This document shows positions 46,937 to 58,415 of a stretch of DNA of 64,000 nucleotides, piece after piece. Source of the DNA: Pelobates cultripes (lineage: Eukaryota; Chordata; Amphibia; Anura; Pelobatidae). Both the position numbers and the translations under genes were made by a program. The notes under the pieces were generated by a model that was not told the DNA's origin, made no database searches, and saw only the letters and a list, made by a program, of their open reading frames with translations. The first letter of the stretch is position 1. Each line of letters opens with the position of its first letter. The stretch covers positions 248,285,189 to 248,349,188 of the forward strand of contig OW240917.1 in the NCBI GenBank assembly GCA_933207985.1. Direction: 5' to 3'.

Positions 46937-47030
46937 GAAAGCGCCTAAATGTAGTAGCACCTGTTGGCTGGCGTTTTTAGAACCGTAACTTGGATGGAAA
47001 CTCCCACTCATAGTAAACGATCTACCAGAA
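46937..47030 (+). pseudogene. Degenerate fragment of SLC52A3 first coding exon
   Basis: CTGTTGGCTGGCGTTTTTAG, AGAACCG and then ACTCCCACTCATAGTAAACG and CCAGAAGGATGGTACCTCCC match 48529-48635 of SLC52A3 with scattered substitutions and a deletion of about 20 bp in the middle. The match begins weakly near 46937 and stops after TACCTCCCA, where unrelated sequence takes over. The deletion and substitutions rule out a functional exon. It lies 1.5 kb upstream of its parent in the same orientation. Confidence 0.88.
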
Positions 47031-48319
47031 GGATGGTACCTCCCAGAGGAAAGCATTGGATTGGCTGAGATTGTCAATTCTGATGTTCTCAGGTAAGTAG
47101 GCAGACCGAGGGTGGAGCCAGTGCCGGCAAACCAGCACGGCACTGGAATAAAGGTAATTAAGGGAGGCAAGGGGGGAGGGGTGTTGGGAACCTAAATCAG
47201 GATCTGTCTCTCTAAATTAGTTCAAACAGTTAGAAGTATATAATCTAAGCATGGTTCCATGTAAATGTTGTGCTGGCTGCATGCAGCAAGGAGAGGTACT
47301 GGGAGTTAAATCAGATCAGGAGAGACTGGACTTTGACAGCAAAGGAGAAGATAAGGTATTCATGTGAACCTACAAGCAGCAGGAAGAGTGCAGACGCTGA
47401 TACAGAAGTCTTCATTGGCAGAAAGTTGCTGTTTACTGAATTCAAGTTCACTACGCACAATTGTTTCTGTTTTGTCAAAGCATGGACAGGTAATCTATCC
47501 CGGTAACCGGTTTCCTTCCCTGAATACGCGCACAGTGAGCATCTGTGTCTGTGAGCAGGATGGTAATAACCTAACAAGTTATTTCTGAATTAAACGTCTC
47601 GGTTGGAGGCAGAAGGCAGGGTTTCCTGGATATTTCTCTTCTTTCACACCAAATATTAAGGCACAAAAACTGTTTAACTAATGTACGTCCAACATGCTGC
47701 ATGTATGAGGACTGCAATGGCAGGTAAGTAACCTTGTATGACTAAACATAACTTAGAAACCTCCAAACTAATTAACCAGCGTGTGCTTCTTTTCATTCAT
47801 CTCTACAAATGCATGTAAGCATATTATTTTCAGTTAAGGTTCCGCCGAGTGCTAATGGAGTCATAGATTAACCCAGGAATTATTTAGAACCTTCATGAGA
47901 ATTGTAAATTTAAACCAAAACAGCCCAGCTGGGAAAATTTTCTAACTCTTCTATTTTTGCCTAAAATTTGCAATTCCTTTGTCAATTCTCCAAACATCAC
48001 AGTTTAGTGAAGCACCTGTTATAGCTTTGTTGATGTTAGTTGTGGTAAACTGACTTTACTGTCAAAATTTACATCTTATCTAAACATGTGACAACTCAAG
48101 ACATTATGCTTAGCTTATTTTAGTCTGGCAAATGTGGATTTCAATGCATCTTAGTTCAGGGTTTAGTAAATAAACCCTCAGAGAATAATTCTGAATGTTC
48201 AGAAAGCTCCCAAGGACCAATAAGGTCACTGTTAATATTTTAAGGAATTTAAAGTAGCGCACGCTGTCATTTACTTTTACTGCTAAGAAAACAAACACAA
48301 CTGAATATCATTATTTCAG
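47031..48319. other. Upstream region of SLC52A3
   Basis: A good-looking splice donor (TCTCAG|GTAAGT) is at 47089-47094, just after the exon fragment. A TTCACTAAA-type repeat is at about 47860-48018. Non-coding first exons of SLC52A3 may lie here but none can be fixed. Confidence 0.35.
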
Positions 48320-48513
48320 GACCTGCGGTGAAATGCTTACAGAAAATATTGTTCTTGTTGTTTAAGGAACCTTCTTGAAAACCCGGTGAGGTGGAAAGAA
48401 TTCAGATCTTGATTCAGCCATCCCATAGGAATTTACAAGACTCGTTCAAGGAGCAGCCAATCCTGCAAAAGAAAGATCAGTATTACTTGAAAGATTCCAT
48501 AAAAGCAGTAAAT
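48320..48513 (+). other. SLC52A3: SLC52A3 5' UTR, candidate acceptors
   Basis: TTATTTCAG|G at 48319 and TTGTTTAAG|G at 48366 are both possible 3' splice sites before the ATG at 48514. The frame is open upstream of the ATG from a GTG at 48391, but those codons are not conserved with the mammalian protein. Confidence 0.35.
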
Positions 48514-49550
48514 ATGGGTTTTGTTCTACATCTGTTGGCTTGCGTTTTTGGAACCGGAGCTTGGGTTGCCATTAATGGTCTTTGGGTAGAACTCCCACTT
48601 ATAGTAAATGAGCTGCCAGAAGGATGGTACCTCCCATCTTATCTCACTGTCCTCATCCAAATGGCCAATGTGGGACCACTCTTTGTTACACTAATGCACA
48701 AGTTCAAGCCTGGAAAACTAAATGAAACATTTGTCATATACGCAATAATTAGTTTAGGAATCGTTGCGTTGTTCCTCCTAGGATTTTTTTGGAGACACAC
48801 AACATGGATAGCTGGACAACTCCATAGCACAGCATTCCTCATCTTAACCTTTTTTTTGTCTCTTGTGGATTGTACATCATCTGTGACGTTCCTGCCATTC
48901 ATGATGCAGCTCCAGGCACAGTACATGACTACTTATTTTATTGGAGAAGGGCTGAGTGGATTGATTCCAGGCTTGTTGTCCCTTATTCAAGGTGTTGGGA
49001 TAGTGAGGTGTGTTAATATAACTCAATTTGTGAATGGGACGCAAGACCTGTCCAACAGGACCTACGGTGAGAATCAGTTTGAAACAGAGTACCTTCCTGC
49101 TAACTTCTCAATCCAAGTGTTTCTCTTCCTGTTATGCATCATGATGGTCTTCTGTTTGGTGGCATTTGTATTCTTAATTAGGCAGTCAAAGAAGGACAGC
49201 TTGAACAGGTCCTTGCTACAAAGTGCCCTCACCCTCAATTCCTACTCAACTTCAGAAAACTTGAGTCAATCATGTGACCAAGGAAGCTCAGAAACCAAAA
49301 CACATGATGAACCCCCAAACCAGGACACTATGCCAGATATGGAACTTTACAAGAACATGTACTCCTGTGGCCAGTATGCTCTAATATATCTCTTAACTGC
49401 CTGGGTGAATGCGCTTACCAATGGCGTGCTCCCATCCATACAGACCTACTCGTGCATGCCTTATGGGAATCTGGCCTATCACCTTTCAGCAGCCCTAGGG
49501 TCAATGGCTAATCCTTTGGCCTGTTTGATCGCCATGTTCTTACCCAGCAG
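48514..49550 (+). CDS. SLC52A3: SLC52A3 coding exon 1
   Basis: 1037 nt, from the ATG to ATGTTCTTACCCAGCAG before GTAAGAG. It holds the N-terminal spans, the glycosylated loop and the serine-rich loop. Confidence 0.95.
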
Positions 49551-52500
49551 GTAAGAGACTGTAATACAGGAACTACAGCACATATACACTTTTATAAACA
49601 CATAGAATGCTGCTGATTTATTAGTTGTAATATAAACGTTAATAATGTGGGTTTACTGTTAGAGAAAGGCAGTAAAAAGGGTTACATATGAGCACCATGA
49701 AGAAGACTGTGTATCTCGCTAGCGGTTTTCTCTTTGTGTATCCTGAATATGTGAAGGGATTCAGTCATCAGAGCTAAGATATATCTTACCTGAACACAGA
49801 AACACATTACATAAAAACCCAGACTGAAGCATTTGTGGATGGACACTAAGAATGTCTGATCTATCCCAGCCTGGCCTAGAAAAGTTGTTTTTTTCAGACC
49901 ACTGTAATGGTTATGGTGCCACAAGTACCATGGCGCAGTCCCAGAGAAAGTACACTTTTTAAGAACTGCTTGAACACTTACCGGGTTCCTGCTGGGCATC
50001 AGCTGTTGCCTTCCCTGCTGTCGAAAACCTCCTGCCACTGAGATAAGCCCAGGCATGTAGGACTGCACTCATTGGCCCAGTGGAACTAAAGGAAGTTCCA
50101 GACTGGGGAAGGGATGACAGGCACCCAGCAGGACCCAGGTAAGTTATCAAACTGTTCTTAAATTTTTTACAATTTACTCTGTAGGGAGCCAGGGCACCTC
50201 AGGCGCCATAACCACTACAGTGGTCTGTAGTGGTTATGGTGTTTGGCGTGTTACTTTTTTTTTTTGTATTCTGTGGCATTAACATTAGCACCGCTTAAAT
50301 CATCAGCTGAATTTTACAAAGCAGTGGGATGAAGAATGCAGTACCCTGTCTCTGTTTTAGCAACCAAATACCTGCCGTCAAAAGTAGTTTTTTTAACAAA
50401 ATAACAGAAAAATAAATAAAACAATTAACTATAAAAGATTAAGGAAAGAAAAAAAAAAGAAAGAAAACTGATAAAAAGCCTCAGCTATCTTTGTGTATTT
50501 ATAGTTTTTCGGTTATGGGAAACGAGTGGGCACGTTTACCGCTCCCAAACCCCATCCCCTGCCCCAGCAACCCAGAGCAAAGCCACCACTCCCTTCTTCT
50601 CTCAGGAGTTTCTACCCTACCATTGCTTCCCTGGGTGCCCACACCTTCACGAAGGATTTGGTGGTGTTGTGGATTATTGCTGTGAGCTTATTCATCAAGT
50701 AATTGTCCTTGATGAATTGTGTCACTTCCATCATATCGAGGGCAATGAAGCCCAGCCACTTCGCTGCTATGGCCCATCTGGCCGCCAAGGTGACCCTGTT
50801 CATTAGTTTTTCTGTGCTTGGTCACCATGTCATCTATAGGTCTGACCAGAAGAAAGGCCCAAGGATCCAGATCTATTTGTATCTTTAGCAGATCAGTCAG
50901 TAAGTCTCCAAACTCCCTCCACAGCAGTTGTAACATTGTGCAGTCCCACCACATGTGTGTGTGTGTACCACTCTCGCTACAGCCCCGCCAACAAAGATCA
51001 GTCGTCCCCTTGCCCATGCGGTGTAACTTAGCAGGTGTGGTATACCAGCGCACCACTGACTGAATTGACTGTTCTTGGGAGTCTCACCCTAATCGATACT
51101 TTATTAGCCGCTTCCCATATGTCCTGCCACACCCCACTCTCCTGCACCTCTCATAGCTCAGCCTTCCATTGGTCCATATATGCTAGATCGCCCCAGTCAG
51201 TGAATTCTGAACTAATCAAATTGTATATGGTGGTAATCAGGCCCCTGCCATTTCTCTGTCACATAGGTTTTCAAAAAAGGTCAGGGCTCGTTCTGTCACC
51301 TCTTGCACATTGTTTCGCTTTGCGATATCCCGTAGTTGCATGTATCTGAAAAAGTATCTAGGAGCCAGGGGAGAGCGCAACGAGAGTTCATCAAAGGAAA
51401 CACAAGTGAATGCGTACAAATGTTTAAATATCTGGAGACCTGCCCTCTCTAGCCCAGTGAAATCCTTAGCATGCATGCCGGACGGGAAGGCACTATTTCT
51501 GAGGTATTAGGTCATCCTAGATGGATCCGAGATCAGTGCCAATTTCTTTTTGACTCTGTCCCAAAGAGCGATGGATTCTTGGACGGCCGGGCAGTCTGTT
51601 CTAGGAAGACCCCTGTGTTGCTTATCCACCCATATATAGGGCGTGTTCTTTTAATGACAATAATGCCCTGACACTTTTTGGATTTGGCACAATCCATTAT
51701 TTGCTAAACTGAAACTGTGGAGAACTGACAATAAAGTTGACAGTTTGATGTCCAAATAGCCAGACTGGAGAAATTTCTCTAGCTCAGCTATCTTCTTGTA
51801 CTTTTAATATTCCCATTGTCAATACACAATTTTTGGTTAGGTGAATAATTTGCAATGCTTTCACATTTTGGGGGTTTAGGAACTAAATAAGCTTCTGCCG
51901 AGTGCCCCCCAGTCACTGGAGGAGGGGGGTTTATGTTCACAATTTACTAAAGAGCTTCTCTTTAAAGCCATGAGTACAGCTATGCTTGTACGTCTACACA
52001 GAAGAGGGATTAACAGGTAGAGGATAGATGACATTTAATTACATTTCAATAAGCACATTGAAAGATCACTGAAAAAGAAGATCCCAGGAGAAAACAAAGC
52101 TTTGGAGATGCTGTCCTTAATGAATTATCAATAGATTAACTGAAATCCACTAAAGTGCGATCCTCTCCTCTCACCTATTGTCTGTCTGTTGTAAGAGCTT
52201 GGTTACATGTACCTATACTGTATGTGTGGGTTTATATAAATATTTTCATACCATACATTGCTGGATGTGCCATGAGCAGTATACATAGAAAACAGTAAAT
52301 GTGATTTACATGAATTAAAACTTCCAGTGTCTGGATATTTACGCCGAACTGTCATCATATAGTAATTGATTCATTCTCTCTTCTACCTGTTTAAATGTCC
52401 CTGTCAAGCTATCAATGCTTTGGTTTTATTCCAGGTAATTAAGAAATGAAGCAGTGGCTTCTAATGTGTCAATTTTGAATCCTTAGTTTTCTGTTTGCCC

Positions 52501-55500
52501 AAGTTGCAGAGGGAGCTACAATGTGTCTGATTAGCCAATCAGATACTAAATGGAGATAATTTTTTTGGCAAGATCTCAGGACTATTTTAGTAGATATTAC
52601 ACTACTGTTTCTAGATAAGTGGTGATATTTATATAGACAGCTGCAGTAGTTACTGTATCTTCAATAAATACACAGTAACTACCTAGGTACACGTACAGAA
52701 GGCGACAACTGCTTTGTCAGTAAATGCAAAGAAGGTAGTTAATGCTGCTTCAGTAAAGTCATACAAATGTTAAATGCATTTTTTATAGCACAGCGATGTA
52801 CATGCATGAGGTTTATAACAATGCATCTAATGTCCATTAACGATACAGGTTTACACAGTAATATTATTTATCCACTTTAATGTAACCCACTAACAGGATA
52901 TCCATTGAAACCTACTGGTTTAATGTGTGTAGCAGTGGTTAATCAATGCTGTGACAGCACTTTCATTATTATTAAGAGTGTAGTGTTTGTGATTAATAAA
53001 CAAATAAGTTTGCCATCACTGTTAGGGTTTAATTAAGGTTAGGGGACATAGAAACAGGGGTGCCATAGTGCTGGGGGAAACTGCATTTCAGATATTCTAG
53101 ACCGGGGTGCCCATAAGGTAGATCCACAGATGTTTTAAAACTACAGCTTCCATGATGCTTTGTCATTCTAAAGGCATACATAGCACCATGGGAGTTGTAA
53201 TTCTACAACATCTGGAGATCTACCTTTTGGGCACCTTTGTTCTAGACTATAGCTCCCACCATTCTCAGGCTGGCTGTAAGCTATAATGCATGAAATCAGG
53301 GTACACAGCAGCAAGACCCAAGCACACCCAATCAATCAGTCTATGTACCCCAATATGATCCACGATCTCTCAAGACAAACTTTTATAACCACTCAGAATC
53401 GAGTGTATCTTTACTGCCCATTTTACAGCAGACTGTAGGGCAGGATACATCGTGACTATACGTTCCTGCTGGGATCCCAATTTTCAGTGTATTATTTTTT
53501 TTAAATAAATTATAAATTATAACTTTTTCCAGTGCATAATAAAAGTGACAGTGACTCACGCACATGTTTGAAAGGCTATTAAAACCCATCTATGGTTTTT
53601 TTTCTGTTCTCATTCTTCTTCTAGGTCTCTAGTAACCTTGGTGCTGTTGTCTTTGCTCGGAACAGGATTTGGTGCCTATAATATGATGACAGCCATAATG
53701 AGTCCGTGTCCGATTCTGCATGACAGTGTATGGGGTGTGGCTCTTATTGTAAGTATTATATTAAACAAACAGATCTGCAAAACATAATAATGTGAATGAG
53801 AGAAGCAAAACCACTAACCCAGGTCCTGTGGTCACACTGTGGTCGCACGTCTATTCACTATCTTCCTGTTAGTTATTAGAAGACCCTGCATATAAAAGAT
53901 AATAACAGACACATAAGGTACAATAATGCATCCAAAGCTCCTCTGACACTAGAAAAAGTCAAAATGAAGTGTTCTACCAACATTTTCCCAGGTATGTACT
54001 ATATTGTCTTTGAAGAACCACTGTGACGGAGTAATTAACAAAGCAAATCATACTTTTTGAACAAAAGATTTTGAGAAGAAAATAAAGAGCAAAAACCACC
54101 TTCATCTTAGATCCACTTCTTGTCTCCCACTTCCAAGAGAAAGTGATGAGACAATCAAAGTGTGAAGAATGTGTGCTCTTTTTTTCACTGTGGAAATAGC
54201 GCAGATTTCAATAGAAATTGGCACTTTTATAAATTAACCGTGTTACATTTCCCTTGGCCTTGGCTATCAATCAGACAACTGGTCCTGTTACTTCCTGGTT
54301 CTTTAGCTCAGTAAAACTAAACTCAAGATGCAGCCATTGCCCAGCGCACTTGCCTTTCAGACTTCTCATTGAGCTGCTTTGGGAAGTCTGTGATAGGACA
54401 GCCACAGAAAGTCTGGGCGGGGTTAGAAGGGGAGGGCTTGCAAAGGCTGTAGACAACATATTTTCAGCTTTTACAAGATGTTATTAAATATACCTAATGT
54501 AAAAAAATGCCTAATTTGGGCAGTGGAGTGTACCTTTAAATTTTAAAAAAAATATGCCTGTATGCATGGGTTTATAGTTTAAATGCATGTCTATCTTAGC
54601 TGTGTATGGGAAAGCTGTACAGAATGTATGCATACTCCCTGAACACATGGCTGCTTTATTCACAAAAACATTACCAGCAACTTCAGTTAACTTACAAAAC
54701 TAACCACATTCATTAAATGAAGTCACACATCTGCTATAAAGATCGTAGTAGACTTCTTTGCTCAATATATTATAAAGGATTCATACGCTATTCACAGCAC
54801 TCCCATTGAAAGCAACTGGTAGTCCAGGACTGACACAGAGGTGTATGAAATACAAAATTACCATTTTACTGAATGGTTCTTATACACATGTGAAACTGGC
54901 AAGGAATATATATGGGCTCAGATGAGTCTCGGAACTGTAGTCTTCATTAAGACAAATTCAGATCAAATTAAACCCCCTGTAGAGATCAAAGTATGGCCTA
55001 ATGTTTACCTTTTGATGTCAGACAAGAAAAGACAATGATGGGAAACACAAAACGCTAACCAGCTCAACAGAGACGCCAAGTTTAAAAACAAATATAATTC
55101 TATTAATATAAAGCGCTAATCTCCAGAGACAGATACTGTTAACTGAAAGAAAAGTAATAAAGTTTTATTGTGGGTTTAGTACATTTGCCCCAGATCTTAT
55201 TTCAAAATAGAACAATGGTCACTAGTTGGTTTTATCAATGACACAAATATTTCATCTGACAAGGTCAAAGTCCTCTTTGCAGTTACATTTACAGAATTCA
55301 TGTTTGCGTCCTTGTGTCTTCCACAAATTATGTATTCAGAGTTTTTCATGTCAATATTTGACTTGGACAAGGTTAGGAGTTGGCAATAAAACAAAAAATA
55401 TTTATTTACACTGTGAATTCAACTGAATAGCTTTCCACTACACAGAATTCTAACAAAGCTGTATGAAAATCAGGACAGAATAGAATCAGGTGTTGCACAA

Positions 55501-57441
55501 GCAAGTCTACACATGTTAAGCAACAGCAAAAAGTGTGAACACCCACAGTGGTCCATTACAATATTAAGGACAAAATCCGCACAGTGTAATTTAATTGGAA
55601 TGGCGTTTAATGCACCAGCATGTGGTTATATACATTGTAGACGCAAGATGTTTGTTTAGCTTCAAATGCAGCAGCTTGTGTAAGAGGTGGGCTGTCCCCT
55701 TTAAGTAGTTTGTAGGCAGAAACTTTTTTTTTTGAGTCTCATTCTTGTAAATCAGGAAGGATATTAGAAAGAAAAAAAATAAACCCCTCCATGAAGCCAG
55801 GAAGGCAAGACAAGGCACTGTATTGTAGCAGATAGCATGGAGAAGTTTAAAGGTATACCATCTCTAACCTGCTGTTAAAGGGACACTCCAGGCACTTAAA
55901 GCACTTTAACTTACCGAAGTGCTTCATGTGTGAAGAGTGTGTCCTCTCTTTTAATTTTACAAATAGTTCAGACTTCATGCATGTTTTCACTAGGGGTATC
56001 TTCTAAACAGAGATATGGCTGTAATCAAAATTATTAAACCCCCATAGAAAATCAATTGTGAGACTGAATAAGTCATTATAAGTTGATTTCAGTTGAATTT
56101 GGGGTAATCACTTGAAGCATTCGTTGTGTTGAGCTATTTCAATTGTTTTTGTTTGATTTTTTTCATGGCCAACAGCTGAAAGTCTGCAAGTTTTGACAAT
56201 AAACATGATTTTCAATGGGGGTTGAATGATTTTGATAACAACTGTAGACAGACAGATAGGATAGCCATGTGTGTGTTAATGTGTATACATACATATATAT
56301 CCATGACTGAAATTTAATCAGAAAGAGATCAGGGACAGTGAACCGTTAAATTGTGAAAGGGTTACTCCAATCCCAAAACTACTTCAGTGATTTGAAATGA
56401 TCATGTTGGTAGGAGTCTGAATGAGCAGTGCTTCTGTTGAAACAATGCACATTCAGAGATATCATCACTTTTGTGCTGGGACCTAGCTGCACTCCAGCAC
56501 ACGTGATTTAGGCAGTTCCGAGCTGCCTAGTATTAATTCTGTACAAAACGTATGTTTGTCACAAAGTGCTCTGGTGACAGACAAGCTAATAGTCCAGGAA
56601 GTAAAAGGACCAAATGTCTGATTGACATTCAGGGAGGTGGTTAATTTATTTAAGTGCCAATTTCTATTGCAATCTGTACTTTTTGTAAAATGGAAAAAAA
56701 GAGGACACACTCTTCACACATAAAGCACTTCAGGGAGCTAAAGTGCTTTAGGGATCTGGAGTGTCCCTTTAACCCCTTAAGGACCAAACTTTTGGAATAA
56801 AAGGGAATCATGACATGTCACATGTCATGTGTCCTTAAGGGGTTAAGGATTGGTCCTTTTCTAGCAGTAATATTTCCACTGTAATGTGTTGGGCTGTATG
56901 TCCTTTGGATAGTTTAATAGCCCACAAACAATACTTGCTCTTTTTAATTGAATTTTATTAAAGTGGATAACAATGTATCATGTCAACACTGTCCTGCAGC
57001 CATTTTGCCACCACCATCTGTTAAAACCATTAAGACATTGTTATTTAAATAAAGACTTGCTTAGGTTATCCACATTATGCTTCATGTTTCCTTAGTAATC
57101 GAGATTGGAACAGTCACAAATCAAACTGCTAAGAGTCTCCAATCGACTTCAATGAAAGCTGTACCCCTCGTTTTATAGCAGTGACACAAATACATTTCTT
57201 TATCATGTTTCTTTTTGCTTCCTGACAGGTAATATCATGGATCCTCTTTATTGGGACACTGAGCTACGTTAAAGTTATGATTGGGGTAATTCTACGGAGT
57301 CAAAGTCACAGCGCGCTTGTGTGGTGTGGGGCAGTAGTGCAACTGGGCTCCATGATTGGTGCTCTGGTCATGTTCCCACTGGTGAATGTATACGGGTTCT
57401 TTAAATCTGCAGACGTTTGTAACACACAATGTTCAACCTAA
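48514..57441 (+). CDS. SLC52A3: SLC52A3, riboflavin transporter 3 (RFVT3)
   Basis: Three coding exons, 48514-49550, 53625-53748 and 57229-57441, give 457 residues, close to the human protein (469). Joins are AG|GTAAGA to TTCTAG|G (phase 2) and ATT|GTAAGT to GACAG|G (phase 0). The ATG precedes [20 protein letters not shown], the usual start of the family. Signature segments are GLWVELP and [14 protein letters not shown] (residues 33-46), [44 protein letters not shown] (300-318), SPCPIL and SYVKVMIG. The protein is strongly hydrophobic with roughly eleven membrane spans; a polar loop carries N-glycosylation sites NIT (168), NGT (174) and NRT (181), and a serine-rich intracellular loop lies around 225-275. 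It takes up riboflavin across the plasma membrane, in mammals at the apical face of intestinal cells. It fits SLC52A3 better than SLC52A1/A2 in the GEGLSG and [10 protein letters not shown] segments. No break or missing piece was seen. Confidence 0.96.
49551..50599. other. SLC52A3 intron 1, left part
   Basis: Includes a small perfect hairpin (CCATAACCACTACAG...CTGTAGTGGTTATGG, 50202-50240) and a related CTGTAATGGTTATGGTG near 49903, probably ends of a diverged MITE. No exon. Confidence 0.4.
50600..51560 (-). pseudogene. L1/Tx1-like ORF2 C-terminal fragment in SLC52A3 intron 1
   Basis: The minus-strand translation includes [38 protein letters not shown] and, further upstream, [13 protein letters not shown]. 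These are C-terminal landmarks of L1-clade ORF2 (YxTPxxLHxM, CWRC, HMWWxC). The frame is interrupted between 51057 and 51237, and the core RT is absent. The 3' edge was not fixed and may reach the A-rich tract near 50440. Confidence 0.8.
51700..51850. repeat. TTCACTAAA-type hairpin repeat
   Basis: ATTTGCTAAACTGAAACTGT...ACAATTTTTGGTTAGGTGAA, with CAAATAGCCAGACTGGAG and AGCTCAGCTATCTT inside. Confidence 0.6.
51851..53103. other. SLC52A3 intron 1, right part
   Basis: No exon or clear repeat recognised. Confidence 0.4.
53104..53236. repeat. Hairpin MITE, CATGATGC family
   Basis: GGGGTGCCCATAAGGTAGAT faces AGATCTACCTTTTGGGCACC almost perfectly. Confidence 0.85.
53625..53748 (+). CDS. SLC52A3: SLC52A3 coding exon 2
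   Basis: 124 nt after TTCTTCTTCTAG, encoding [16 protein letters not shown] to VWGVALI, then the GTAAGT donor. Too short to stand out as an open frame alone; identified by continuity with the family. Confidence 0.95.
53749..54159. other. SLC52A3 intron 2, left part
   Basis: No feature recognised. Confidence 0.4.
54160..54539. mobile_element. TTAA-type element, partial, reverse of 2774-3200
   Basis: Right end GTGTACCTTTAA (TTAA 54536-54539) with GGGCGGGGTTAGAAG and GGGAAGTCTGTGATAGGACA inside, the complement of the 2774 copy. The left end is truncated. Confidence 0.75.
54540..55874. other. SLC52A3 intron 2, nothing recognised
   Basis: No exon or transposon end found. Confidence 0.4.
55875..56772. 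mobile_element. TTAA-bounded MITE interrupted by a Tc1-type MITE
   Basis: TTAA at 55875-55878 and 56769-56772 with inverted ends TTAAAGGGACACTCCAGGCA and TCTGGAGTGTCCCTTTAA, extended by AAAGCACTTTAACTTACCGA against GGAGCTAAAGTGCTTTAGGG. A 233-bp element lies inside (56014-56246). Confidence 0.85.
56014..56246. mobile_element. Tc1/mariner-type MITE, nested
   Basis: TA at both ends. Left TCAAAATTATTAAACCCCCA..GAAAATCA is complementary to right TGATTTTCAATGGGGGTTGA..GATTTTGA. No transposase. It interrupts the TTAA element around it and is therefore the younger insertion. Confidence 0.8.
56769..56846. repeat. TTAACCCCTTAAGG palindromic element
   Basis: Shares TTAA (56769-56772) with the element on its left; ends GTCCTTAAGGGGTTAA. 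Plus orientation, with a slightly shorter core than the 44621 copy. Confidence 0.92.
56847..57228. other. SLC52A3 intron 2, end
   Basis: TTTTTAATTGAATTTTATTA near 56941 may be a LINE-tail remnant. A pyrimidine tract leads to the exon 3 acceptor at 57227-57228. Confidence 0.35.
57229..57441 (+). CDS. SLC52A3: SLC52A3 coding exon 3
   Basis: Follows CTTTTTGCTTCCTGACAG. It encodes [39 protein letters not shown] and the end [18 protein letters not shown]. Confidence 0.95.
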   Translation, partial: VISWILFIGTLSYVKVMIGVILRSQSHSALVWCGAVVQLGSMIGALVMFPLVNVYGFFKSADVCNTQCST

Positions 57442-57716
57442 ATTCTGTCAAAGTTTGCAATTTCGGCCTAACTTGTACATAGTGTTAAAACGATACAAGT
57501 GCCAATCATCCATTTCTACCTCTGGATATTTACGAAATGTTTAAGTATATGAGAAGAGATACGCCAACGTCTCAGCTCACAGATTAATTCATATTCACAA
57601 ATAGTAGCAAATATATTTTAAGGCATTTTATTACAAGCAAATACAGTATACTTATGGTATGTGCATAGACATCTTCACCTCTATAGATTCTTATAAACCT
57701 CTGTCAAGTAATGATG

Positions 57717-57722
57717 AATAAA
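57717..57722 (+). terminator. SLC52A3: SLC52A3 poly(A) signal
   Basis: AATAAA 276 bp after the stop codon, followed by a GT/T-rich stretch (TTGTGTCTCATCTGGTTTGC and more), the expected downstream element. Confidence 0.8.
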
Positions 57723-58335
57723 ATGTCTTTGTGTCTCATCTGGTTTGCGTGTCGTTTTCTCATTAAATAGCTAAAGAACAGACGTTAACCCTCACAGGGC
57801 TGGTAGGGGGCATTTGCAATCCTCCTGAGAGTGAGGGCCTGACTACCGTAAAGCTAGGTACAGCTGAGACCCCTTATAAGATGTGGCCTCCCTTTGAATT
57901 AGGAAGAAGGGGAGACAAAAGGGGTCCTTGTCTGCACCTTGTTCTTAATCAGAATATATGAGAGCGTCAGCTGCAGCCCTGTTTATCAATTATATGCCGT
58001 AGTGATGTGATATGGAGCATTCCGTGAGAATTATGAGCTCAATGATTAAAGGCGTTTCTGATTTTTGCCTTGAGAGCACAGAGGACGTCCTGCATGTAAA
58101 TACAAAGCAAAAATATTAGAAATTACAAAATTCCCAATTGTTTCTTGCTAACGGTGTGTACTTGGTATGAAAGAAAATGGTCATAAGCTTTAAGGATCTA
58201 GTGCCTAGAACGAACCCCCTCCATTCATGAGAAATATGAGATATTTAGAATTTGTGCTTAACCACACAGAACTGTCTCAGGTGGCTTGAAGGAACAGACC
58301 ACAAGTCCTGCGCTAGCAAACTGCTATCATGGTAT
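57723..58335. other. Intergenic, nothing recognised
   Basis: Downstream of SLC52A3; no supported feature. Confidence 0.4.
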
Positions 58336-58415
58336 TTAACCCCTTAAGGACACATGACATGTGTGACATGTCATGATTCCCTTTTATTCCAAAAGTTTGG
58401 TCCTTAAGGGGTTAA
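58336..58415. repeat. TTAACCCCTTAAGG palindromic element, inverted
   Basis: TTAACCCCTTAAGGACACAT at left, TTTGGTCCTTAAGGGGTTAA at right; reverse orientation relative to 44621 and 56769. Confidence 0.92.

Noticed and set aside
48391..48513. GTG-led N-terminal extension of SLC52A3
   Set aside because: The mammalian protein starts at the Met equivalent to 48514; the upstream codons are probably 5' UTR.
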